Assembly: GCA_949299375.1 (NCBI GenBank)
Contig: CASGAH010000009.1
Coordinates: 1-40,719 of the forward strand
Length of the DNA stretch: 40,719 bases
Origin: an uncultured Eubacteriales bacterium
Lineage (GTDB): Bacteria; Bacillota; Clostridia; Lachnospirales; Lachnospiraceae
Direction of reading: 5' to 3'
A model generated the notes under the pieces. It had not been told where the DNA came from, did not search any database, and worked only from the letters and a program-made list of their open reading frames with translations. A program made the translations under genes and the position numbers. Positions 17,134 to 23,985 of this stretch are shown here, piece by piece (the stretch's first letter is position 1; every line of letters starts with the position of its first letter).

Positions 17134-17180
17134 CTCTCTGCCTTCCTTCTTTTTTCCTATGTTATGATATGCCCTTCCTT

Positions 17181-17237
17181 TGATATCCGTAAAATATGTT
17201 TCATTGGAGTCAAACAGTATTGGGACCCTAGATATCA
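17181..17237 (-). ncRNA. Structured leader element, copy 1 (upstream of the CDF gene)
   Basis: Outer arms TGATATC/GATATCA (17231-17237 with 17181-17187) enclose a hairpin with GGGTC pairing to GACTC through one G-U pair that exists only in minus-strand RNA. The first 30 bases closely match copy 2 upstream of the pyridoxamine kinase gene (23793-23840). It starts at the predicted transcription start. Function unknown; it is not a riboswitch class I recognise. Confidence 0.45.
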
Positions 17238-17264
17238 TTCTATCAGTCTGACCGGAAAAGTCAA
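17237..17264 (-). promoter_or_regulatory. Promoter of the CDF gene
   Basis: Minus strand: -35 TTGACT (17264-17259), 16-bp spacer, extended -10 TGA-TAGAAT (17242-17237). The leader is about 97 bases long. Confidence 0.6.
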
Positions 17265-17321
17265 GAAACTCGAAGAAATCTGAAAATTTTCTCCTTTACA
17301 CGAAATTCTTCTTGTTTTTAC

Positions 17322-17350
17322 TGGACTTTTTGCCGTTGATGTGTTACAAT
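17322..17350 (+). promoter_or_regulatory. Possible promoter of the 5'-nucleotidase gene
   Basis: -35 TGGACT (17322-17327), 17-bp spacer, -10 TACAAT (17345-17350). The -10 is good and the -35 weak. It diverges from the CDF promoter, and the leader is about 95 bases. Confidence 0.45.
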
Positions 17351-17451
17351 TAGGATGTCTATTTTATTATCGCTCTATTTGGCTAGCTGGCATGTGCGCT
17401 GTACACATTCCGCGGCTTTCAGTGGAGCAAAACAGAAAGTGAGGTGCGAAT

Positions 17452-19185
17452 ATGAAATCGATGAAACGCTCGTTTGCTCTGTCAATGGCAATGCTCCTGT
17501 GGATTGGATGTCTCGCCGCTCCTGCATCGGTTCAAGGTGCAGATTCTGACATTGTTGTTTTGTATACCAACGACGTTCACTGCAGCATTGACGAGAACAT
17601 TGGTTATGCCGGACTGGCAGCCTACAAGGCAGAACTGGAGTCCGCCGGTCACGCCGTTACCCTTGTGGATGTCGGAGACGCCATTCAGGGCGGCACAATC
17701 GGCACATTGTCCGAAGGCGCTTATATCATTGACATTATGAACGCAGTCGGATATGATCTTGCCATTCCGGGAAATCACGAATTTGACTACGGCATGGATC
17801 AGTTTTTGGCACTGACCGAACAGGCGACTTTCCCTTATCTGTCGGCAAACTTCATCGATCTGAGAACCGGGGATCCGGTATTGTCCGGTTATCAGATTCT
17901 CTCCTATGGGGATGTCGATATCGCCTACGTTGGCATTTCCACTCCGGAAACGTTCACAAAATCGACTCCGACGTATTTCCAGGATGAGAACGGAAATTAC
18001 ATCTATGGGTTCTGCGAGGGAAACAACGGACAAGATCTGTATGACGCGGTTCAGTCCAATGTCGATGCCGCACTGGCAGAAGGCGCCGACTACGTCGTTG
18101 CGCTTGGACATCTGGGAACCGACGGGCAAAGCTCTCCGTGGATGTCAACAGAACTCATTGCCAATACAGCAGGCATTGATGTATTTTTGGATGGACACTC
18201 CCACAGCACCATTCCTTCTCAGGAAGTGGCCAACAAAGACGGGGAGACCGTTCTTCTTTCCTCCACGGGAACCGGCCTTGCATCCATCGGAAAGCTGACC
18301 ATTTCTGAGGATGGACTTACAACAGAGCTGATCTCCGATTATACGGAGAAAGATCCCGCAACGGAAGCCTTCATCAACGACATCAAGAGTCAGTATGAGG
18401 AACTTGTCAATACGGTTGTTGCAACATCCAATGTCGCGCTCACCATTCTGGATCCTGTCACGGGAGAGCGCATCGTGCGCCACGCAGAGACCAATCTTGG
18501 TGACCTGTGCGCAGACGCTTACCGCATTGTACTTGGCGCAGACATCGCCTTTGTCAACGGCGGCGGCATTCGCGCCAGCATTGAGGCAGGCGATATCACC
18601 TACGGCGACATCATCTCCGTTCATCCGTTCGGAAATATGGCGTGTGTAATCGAGGCGACCGGGCAGCAGATTCTGGAAGCACTCGAGCTTGGCGCCTCCG
18701 CTTATCCGGGTGAGAGCGGCGGATTCCTCCAGGTATCCGGCATGACGTACCAGATTGACCCGACCGTTCCATCTCCTGTCATTCTGGACGACCACAGCAT
18801 GTTTGCAGGACTGGAAGGCGAGAACCGTGTGAAGAATGTCATGATCGGCGGAGAACCGCTTGATCTGGAAAAGACTTACACGCTGGCCTCCCACAACTAC
18901 ATGCTCAAGAGCGCAGGCGACGGCTACAGCATGTTCCAGGGCTGCACCATTCTCCAGGACGAAGTATTGATCGACAATCAGGTTCTGATCAATTACATTG
19001 TCGACGAGCTCAATGGCATTGTCGGCGATTCCTACAGCAATCCTTACGGAGAAGGACGCATCACCATCTACGACGGTTCCAGCGTTCCGGATACCGGTGA
19101 CGCCTCCCCGATCCTCTGGATTGGTGTTTTGGCAGCAGGTGTATGCAGCATTCTTATGTTCCGCAAGAAATCCGAAGAATCCTGA
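17452..19185 (+). CDS. Secreted, wall-anchored 5'-nucleotidase / 2',3'-cyclic phosphodiesterase (UshA family)
   Basis: A 577-residue extracellular phosphohydrolase that releases nucleosides and phosphate from nucleotides. It has a signal peptide (residues 1-29, ending ASVQGA). The calcineurin-like metal centre shows YTNDVH, DVGDAIQGG, GNHEFDYG and GHSHS. The 5_nucleotid_C domain shows NLGDLCADAY, VNGGGIRA, GDIISVHPFGN and the substrate loop GGFLQVSG. The C-terminus is a sorting signal: VPDTG (545-549), a hydrophobic stretch and a basic RKK tail, so a sortase should attach it to peptidoglycan. No sortase gene is nearby. A weak GAGGT site precedes the ATG; MKRSF three codons later is an alternative start. 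It is the only protein gene on the plus strand and is followed by a strong terminator. Confidence 0.93.
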   Translation: MKSMKRSFALSMAMLLWIGCLAAPASVQGADSDIVVLYTNDVHCSIDENIGYAGLAAYKAELESAGHAVTLVDVGDAIQGGTIGTLSEGAYIIDIMNAVGYDLAIPGNHEFDYGMDQFLALTEQATFPYLSANFIDLRTGDPVLSGYQILSYGDVDIAYVGISTPETFTKSTPTYFQDENGNYIYGFCEGNNGQDLYDAVQSNVDAALAEGADYVVALGHLGTDGQSSPWMSTELIANTAGIDVFLDGHSHSTIPSQEVANKDGETVLLSSTGTGLASIGKLTISEDGLTTELISDYTEKDPATEAFINDIKSQYEELVNTVVATSNVALTILDPVTGERIVRHAETNLGDLCADAYRIVLGADIAFVNGGGIRASIEAGDITYGDIISVHPFGNMACVIEATGQQILEALELGASAYPGESGGFLQVSGMTYQIDPTVPSPVILDDHSMFAGLEGENRVKNVMIGGEPLDLEKTYTLASHNYMLKSAGDGYSMFQGCTILQDEVLIDNQVLINYIVDELNGIVGDSYSNPYGEGRITIYDGSSVPDTGDASPILWIGVLAAGVCSILMFRKKSEES

Positions 19186-19210
19186 TTTTATTTGATTCCT
19201 CGATTCTAAC

Positions 19211-19251
19211 CCCGGCAATCGGTCACCGCAGTACGTTGACCGATTGCCGGG
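19211..19251. other. 15-bp perfect inverted repeat
   Basis: CCCGGCAATCGGTCA (19211-19225) pairs perfectly with 19237-19251 around an 11-base loop. There is no T tract, so it is not itself a classical terminator. It directly precedes the terminator hairpin and may protect transcript ends. Confidence 0.7.
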
Positions 19252-19260
19252 CGTATCACA

Positions 19261-19305
19261 AACAGGGACAGGAAAGCACAAACCGCTTTCCTGTCCCTGT
19301 TTTAA
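19261..19305 (+). terminator. Terminator of the 5'-nucleotidase gene
   Basis: A 17-bp perfect stem (19261-19277 with 19285-19301) with a 7-base loop, ending in a T-rich stretch on the plus strand. It lies between convergent genes and could also stop the minus-strand transcript from 19318. Confidence 0.88.
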
Positions 19306-19317
19306 TACACCCGGGTT

Positions 19318-21243
19318 TTACGGTCGGTTTCCTCTTCCGCCTCCGTGCCCGAACATGCCGCCTCCGTTTTGTCCGCCTGTCTGTCCGCCCTGCAAAGACA
19401 GCACACAAACGGTATCCTCAAATGTCACCTCGATCTCCTCAGAGCCAATCTCCATCGAATACGTCTCTCCCTGTTTCAGCTCTGCAAGGCTGATGACAAG
19501 CGACTGAAACGATTTCTCCGGGGTGATCGATGCCAGCTCTGTTCCGGAAGCGTCGCGCAGGACGCATTTCGTTCCCGCCTGCATGGATGCGAACGTCAGC
19601 ACTGCGATGCACTGCCCCGATGAGCTGTCCGGATACTGCAGCATTCCGCTGCTTCCGGCAGCAATTAGCGTTCCGCCGGTCACATCAAAGCTCCCATCAA
19701 AATCAAACGTTCCGTCTGCATTTCCCTCCGGCCCCACAACGACAACCGTTCCGCCGGTCATCACAATCGAGCCGTTGGCATCCAGCCCATCGCCGGAGGC
19801 ATCGACAAAAAGAGTTCCGCCAGACAAGGTCAAACATCCGTCCCCGTTTCCGGAAAACATCCCCTGACCGGGTCTTCCGCCCATTCCGGACTGGTCGTTT
19901 CCTCCGCTGATGTTCATTCCGTCATCCGATGCCGTTACAGAGATGGTTCCATCCTGCACGATAATTTCCTGCCCTTCGATTCCCTCATAGCTTTTTGAGA
20001 TGCTCAGTGTCCCGCCGGATAAGGTCACCGTGTCATCCCCATGAATGCCGTCATCCCCGGAGCAAATTTCAATGGTCCCGCCCGCAATCCAGACATCTCC
20101 ATTGGAGTGAATGCCGTCATCGGAGCAGTCCAGCTGTATCGTTCCGTCCAGAATCTGAATCTGTGACTCTGCTTTGATTCCTTTGGCGCTGTCCTGGGTA
20201 TCCTCGGTGTTGTCGTTGCTCTCTCCCCAGAAATTTACACTTCCGCCCCATTGTCCCCACTGGGAATTGGTCGTGCTGCTGTTTTCACTTCCCCCGCCTG
20301 TCGTCACCTGAAAAACGCCTCCGTCAATCCGAAGCGTCGTTTCCGCCTGGATTCCATCAGCACCGGCTTCCAGGACGAATTCCCCCGCAGTAATCCACAT
20401 CCCGTTGACCGACTGAATGGCGTCCGCACCGGCGGTAACCGAGATGGTTCCCCCGCAAATCTGAATATTTCCCTTCGAGGTATCGGTATCGTTGGAGGAG
20501 CGAATGCCATCCCCCTCCGATTGAATGACAAGCGTTCCGTCCTCGATCAGCAGGCTGTCGCGGCCGACGATTCCATCGTCCTCCGCCGTAACCGAGATGG
20601 TTCCCCCGACAATCGTTACATTGTCCTTGGATTTGATTCCATCCTGATTTTTCGCCTCCACCACAAGGCTCCCTGTCCCATTGATGACAAGATCATCCCT
20701 GGCAAACAGTGTCGCATCGGGTTCCTCCTCTTCCTCGGAGGTGCTTTCTGACACTTCGTCCGACAGCACATTTTCCGTTCCGGGCGCAAGGCTGACAATC
20801 AGCTTTTGGGCCTGTTGTTCATATATGGCACAGGGGGAAGCGCTGTGAATGCTGGCTCCGTTGAGCACAATGCGGACGACGGCATCTTCGGGCGCCTCCA
20901 CGACAATCCTCCCGTCTTCGGTTTCCCCGTCCACAACGTAGGTTCCCTCTGCTTCAATTGTGACGACCGTTTGATCTGCCCGCAGGAAATCTCCTTCCAG
21001 AGAGACTTCCTCTCCCAGAAAATGAATCTCACCCGTCACTTCCCCGGAGAAACCCTCGTACCGGTCTTCCTCTTGTGGCTCCCGCATGTTCTGCATCACA
21101 CTTTGAGACTGCGATTCCTCCTTTTGCGAAGTTTCCGTCTCCAGAATGGTTCCCGTCTCCCCCAGGCTTCCTGGGCTGCTGCATCCGCAGAAAAGGCAAA
21201 TGCCGAGCATGGCCGCGCCTATTTTTTTCTTCCAATCTTTCAT
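19318..21243 (-). CDS. Cthe_2159-type carbohydrate-binding lipoprotein (beta-helix)
   Basis: About 641 residues. A lipoprotein signal, MKDWKKKIGAAMLGICLFCG-C, gives a lipobox of LFCGC. Then come many short repeats of the type 'GGTISVTAEDDGI' and 'DGIHSNGDVWIAGGTI' (about residues 130-510). These are the parallel beta-helix rungs typical of the Cthe_2159 family (PF14262), whose founding member binds acidic polysaccharides and calcium. The Asp-Asp-Gly turns fit calcium binding. The C-terminus is glycine-rich (GGGMFGHGGGRGNRP). I placed the start at 21243, with AAGGAG eight bases upstream. A GTG at 21270, directly after the VTC stop, would lengthen the signal. It follows the VTC gene by 27 bp, an association known in Firmicutes. 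Confidence 0.85.
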   Translation of the reverse strand: MKDWKKKIGAAMLGICLFCGCSSPGSLGETGTILETETSQKEESQSQSVMQNMREPQEEDRYEGFSGEVTGEIHFLGEEVSLEGDFLRADQTVVTIEAEGTYVVDGETEDGRIVVEAPEDAVVRIVLNGASIHSASPCAIYEQQAQKLIVSLAPGTENVLSDEVSESTSEEEEEPDATLFARDDLVINGTGSLVVEAKNQDGIKSKDNVTIVGGTISVTAEDDGIVGRDSLLIEDGTLVIQSEGDGIRSSNDTDTSKGNIQICGGTISVTAGADAIQSVNGMWITAGEFVLEAGADGIQAETTLRIDGGVFQVTTGGGSENSSTTNSQWGQWGGSVNFWGESNDNTEDTQDSAKGIKAESQIQILDGTIQLDCSDDGIHSNGDVWIAGGTIEICSGDDGIHGDDTVTLSGGTLSISKSYEGIEGQEIIVQDGTISVTASDDGMNISGGNDQSGMGGRPGQGMFSGNGDGCLTLSGGTLFVDASGDGLDANGSIVMTGGTVVVVGPEGNADGTFDFDGSFDVTGGTLIAAGSSGMLQYPDSSSGQCIAVLTFASMQAGTKCVLRDASGTELASITPEKSFQSLVISLAELKQGETYSMEIGSEEIEVTFEDTVCVLSLQGGQTGGQNGGGMFGHGGGRGNRP

Positions 21244-21270
21244 CCAGACACTCCTTCTACAATTCTTCAC

Positions 21271-22044
21271 TCACTTGCCGCATCCGCCCGCAGCGCTGAC
21301 ATTCTCGGGCCAGTTTTCCGGCAGTGCCCTCGGATTTGCCCTTCCCTGTGCGGCAATCTGCTTATAAACGGTTCCGTATTTGGAAAAACTGCACGGATAG
21401 ATGGCAAGCTCCTCCAAAGCGTGAACGAGCCACAGAGGCATTGCCGCCGAAACTTTAATTTCCATCAGATACGTTCCCTCCGGCAAAATCCGTTCTCCGT
21501 CATCCCCCGCTTCCAGCGCCAGCCTGCTGCTCCGGCTGCGGATATTCTGATCGAAGGTAATGCGAAGGGATTCGTCTTCGTCTCCCAGAAATGCGATGCG
21601 GTCATACGCAATGTACTGTTTGGCAACCGGGTGGTAAAAACGAAGGAAATACGAAATTTCCCGCCCGATCTGTCCCCGTTCTTCCAACGATGCCGATGCA
21701 CCGGCATCCAGGCATTGGTATGCCTCACATAATTTCAATCCGATGCGGCGCTTATAGACCGTTCCTGCATACTTTTTTTTGATCTCCAGAAACACCAGAT
21801 CCTGCATCCCCGGAACACCGTAGCTGCGCAGGCGCATTTTCTCCTTATAGACCGGCTTTTCGATGGAGCGGCGAATCATCTCATACTGCTCGGTGTCATA
21901 ATAGACATTGCAGATCGTATGGAGACCATACCGGTCCCGCTTCATATACGGGACTATTTTCTGAATCAGCGATTCGTATTGCCGCTGACACAGCATATAC
22001 TTCTTTTCAATCCTTTGAAACGAGTAGATCGTATTTCCTTCCAC
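21271..22044 (-). CDS. VTC domain (polyphosphate polymerase-like) protein
   Basis: A 257-residue protein of the VTC family, the tunnel-fold catalytic domain that makes polyphosphate from ATP in yeast Vtc4. The opening FQRIEKKYMLCQRQYESL is typical. RIEKKY is the first basic strand, LRSYG and EIKKKYAGTVYKRR are the basic phosphate-binding strands, and PEGTYLMEIKV is a late acidic metal-binding strand. No SPX or transmembrane domain is present. The start is GTG at 22044, with AGGAGG six bases upstream. In many Firmicutes this gene clusters with DUF4956 and CotH genes; here only the Cthe_2159 lipoprotein follows. Polyphosphate synthesis is the best guess, but bacterial members of this group are not well characterised. 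Confidence 0.85.
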   Translation of the reverse strand: MEGNTIYSFQRIEKKYMLCQRQYESLIQKIVPYMKRDRYGLHTICNVYYDTEQYEMIRRSIEKPVYKEKMRLRSYGVPGMQDLVFLEIKKKYAGTVYKRRIGLKLCEAYQCLDAGASASLEERGQIGREISYFLRFYHPVAKQYIAYDRIAFLGDEDESLRITFDQNIRSRSSRLALEAGDDGERILPEGTYLMEIKVSAAMPLWLVHALEELAIYPCSFSKYGTVYKQIAAQGRANPRALPENWPENVSAAGGCGK

Positions 22045-22142
22045 ATTTTTCCTCCTGACTGATTTTGCTTTGTCTTCCTGTTCGCGTCTAGTTTATTCGG
22101 AAAATGTGTAAAATCTGTGAAAGCTCTGTGTTGTTTTTGTGG

Positions 22143-22198
22143 AAAATAAAGCAGAAGTCCTCATTTTCTTCGAGACAGACGGACTTCTGCTTTATTTT
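22143..22198 (-). terminator. Bidirectional terminator after the radical SAM gene
   Basis: An 18-bp stem (22143-22160 with 22181-22198, core AAAGCAGAAGTCC) around a 20-base loop, flanked by A/T runs on both sides. It lies downstream of the minus-strand gene ending at 22264. Confidence 0.8.
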
Positions 22199-22263
22199 TT
22201 TTCGATATTATTCTGTTTTTGGATTGCGCGCCTGCGTTTACGCAGGGCCCTCCCTGTTTCCCC

Positions 22264-22860
22264 TTATTCGTAGTGCCGAACCCGAAGCTCGATTCCCAGA
22301 GATTGTGCCAATGCGCGGCTCTTTTCGATCGCCTCCCGGGACAGCACATCTACCACCGTAAACTGTACCTTCTCCACGCATTGTCTGCACTCCGCTGCAA
22401 ATCGCAGCATCTCCTCAAACGCATTTACAAACCGGGGCCTCGTCACCGCCATATATTCCTCTGCGGTGGGGGCATTGAGGCTGATGGAAATACAGTCTGC
22501 CACCCGGGCCAGGCAAGGCACGACATTCTTCCCATGATAGAGATTGGCCAGACCGTTGGTATTGATCCGAATCCGCACGCCATACATTTCCTTCGCGTAT
22601 GCGGCGGTGTCCACGAGAACGTCCAGGGCACAGGTCGGCTCCCCGTATCCGCAGTACACAAGCTCGTCATATCCGGTGAAGTCAAAGGCATCCATGGCCG
22701 CCTTCACCTCTTCCCGCGTGGGATCCGTCTTGTGCCAAAGCGTATCCGCATCCCCCACACTGTCTTTGTGATTGCGGATGCAGAACGTGCAGGCACAGTC
22801 ACATTTGTTCGTCAAATTTACATAGACACTATTTTTATACGTATATAAAATATTTGCCAT
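22264..22860 (-). CDS. TatD family-associated radical SAM protein
   Basis: A 198-residue short radical SAM protein. The cluster motif is CDCACTFC (C-x3-C-x2-C) near residue 20, preceded by VYVNLTNKC and followed by RNHKDSVGDADTLW. GYGEPTC is the SAM-binding GGEP equivalent. NTNGL and SISLNAPTAEEY also match the family called 'radical SAM protein, TatD family-associated', whose members often sit beside or are fused to TatD nucleases. Here it follows pyridoxamine kinase by 36 bp instead, while tatD lies about 17 kb away. It is also short: it has the core but no accessory cluster domain. Substrate unknown. The start has AGGAGAGG upstream. Confidence 0.88.
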   Translation of the reverse strand: MANILYTYKNSVYVNLTNKCDCACTFCIRNHKDSVGDADTLWHKTDPTREEVKAAMDAFDFTGYDELVYCGYGEPTCALDVLVDTAAYAKEMYGVRIRINTNGLANLYHGKNVVPCLARVADCISISLNAPTAEEYMAVTRPRFVNAFEEMLRFAAECRQCVEKVQFTVVDVLSREAIEKSRALAQSLGIELRVRHYE

Positions 22861-22896
22861 TTTTTCCTCTCCTTCCCTCTCTTCCCGGCTCTCCTT

Positions 22897-23763
22897 TTAT
22901 CGCTTCCGATTCTTTTCGCTTAACATCCAAAGAAACGTCTCATAATCCACGCCGTCATTGCGGGGCACCCCGGATCGGACCGACTCGCCGATCGCCTCCT
23001 CGATCATTTCCCCCGCAAGCTCCATGGATTCGGACAGTTCCTCTCCTCTGGCTCTGCCGCCGGCAATGACGGAGGCAAAGAGGTCTCCGGTGCCGGAGTA
23101 GCTCTCTCCGATAAAGGGAAATGCACGGAAGACGGCGCCCCCTTCGGTCACGGCCAGATTTCCCATCATCTCCTCCCCGTCCTCTTCGCGATAGCGAATG
23201 CCGGTAACGAGAACCTGTTCCACTCCCTCTGCCATCAATTCCGCCGCCATCTGTCTGGCCGCCTCCACAATCTGCTCTTTTCCCAATCCCTGTACCGTCT
23301 CCCGGTAATCCCTTCCGGTCAAAAGGCACAGCTCTGTCAAGTTGGGCGTAATGATATCTGCGCGAAGCGCAAGCCTCCTCATCTCCGATGCGATCCTCTC
23401 TGTGAAAAAGGGATAGCGAACCCCATTGTCCCCCATCACCGGATCGACCAGAAGAAACGTATCTTCCTCGCGAAAGAGATCGAGAAATTCATGTATCTTT
23501 TCAAGCTGATGCTCTCCGGACACAAATCCGGTGTAAATGCCATCGAAATGCACCTGCATTTGCCGCCACTTCCCATAAATCAGATCCATTCGATCGATAT
23601 AATCATCACAGTAATAGTTCTGATATCCTGTCTGAGCGCTGAGCACCGCTGTGGGCAGGGGACAGGGCTGAACGCCCATGGCGGAGATCACGGAGATCGC
23701 TGCTGTCAGAGAACACTTCCCAAATCCTGACAAGTCGTTGATGACTGCTATTTTCTTCGTCAT
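22897..23763 (-). CDS. Pyridoxamine kinase (PdxY-like)
   Basis: About 288 residues, ribokinase fold. It phosphorylates pyridoxal/pyridoxamine in vitamin B6 salvage. Key stretches are the N-terminal AVINDLSGFGKCSL and the substrate region GVQPCPLPTAVLSAQTGY. DPVMGDNG (PdxY signature) and the anion hole/catalytic base region GTGDLFASVI are also present. The segment NLTELCLLTG is the family's core. The start is uncertain: ATG at 23763 gives the canonical MTKKIAVIND opening but has no well-placed site, while a GTG five codons upstream sits very close to AAGGA. It leads the TatD-associated radical SAM gene. The upstream region holds a structured leader and a long palindrome, so it is probably regulated. 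Confidence 0.9.
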   Translation of the reverse strand: MTKKIAVINDLSGFGKCSLTAAISVISAMGVQPCPLPTAVLSAQTGYQNYYCDDYIDRMDLIYGKWRQMQVHFDGIYTGFVSGEHQLEKIHEFLDLFREEDTFLLVDPVMGDNGVRYPFFTERIASEMRRLALRADIITPNLTELCLLTGRDYRETVQGLGKEQIVEAARQMAAELMAEGVEQVLVTGIRYREEDGEEMMGNLAVTEGGAVFRAFPFIGESYSGTGDLFASVIAGGRARGEELSESMELAGEMIEEAIGESVRSGVPRNDGVDYETFLWMLSEKNRKR

Positions 23764-23792
23764 TGATTTCTTGCTCACTTTCCTTTTGTCCT

Positions 23793-23840
23793 TGTGATAC
23801 GATGTTCGGGTCAAAAAGCATTTTGACCCTGGATATCACA
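23793..23840 (-). ncRNA. Structured leader element, copy 2 (upstream of pyridoxamine kinase)
   Basis: Outer inverted repeat TGTGATA/TATCACA (23793-23799 with 23834-23840) encloses a perfect 9-bp hairpin, GGGTCAAAA/TTTTGACCC with a 4-base loop (23808-23829). On the minus strand it opens TGATATCCAGGGTC, against TGATATCTAGGGTC in copy 1. Confidence 0.45.
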
Positions 23841-23875
23841 TATTGTTCCTCTTCGCAGACAAGAATATCACGCAT

Positions 23876-23897
23876 CTGGATATTTCTAAATATCCAG
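23876..23897. promoter_or_regulatory. Long palindrome, possible operator
   Basis: Arms CTGGATATTT (23876-23885) and AAATATCCAG (23888-23897) are perfect complements around two central bases. It lies about 35 bases upstream of the leader element of the pyridoxamine kinase gene. The length and symmetry fit a dimeric repressor site; the regulator is unknown. Confidence 0.4.
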
Positions 23898-23937
23898 TTT
23901 CTATATTTTGGAGCAGACCACTTTTTTCAGGCAAGTT

Positions 23938-23980
23938 AAAAAAAAGGACTGCCGTGCCGGTTTCCCCGCAGCAGCAGTCC
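23938..23980 (-). terminator. Terminator of the two-component/lipoprotein operon
   Basis: GGACTGC (23946-23952) pairs with GCAGTCC (23974-23980), and on the minus strand eight T residues follow. It sits just after the lipoprotein stop codon. Confidence 0.85.
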
Positions 23981-23985
23981 CCTTC

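Noticed and set aside
17133-17237. Metal riboswitch (yybP-ykoY or czcD/NiCo type) for the CDF gene
   Set aside because: I looked for the conserved loops of these classes and did not find them; the shared leader element explains the structure better.
23606-23875. Minus-strand frame of 89 codons starting upstream of pyridoxamine kinase
   Set aside because: It begins in the structured leader and then overlaps the kinase in another frame; its N-terminal resemblance to the leader of the CDF gene is due to the repeated DNA element.
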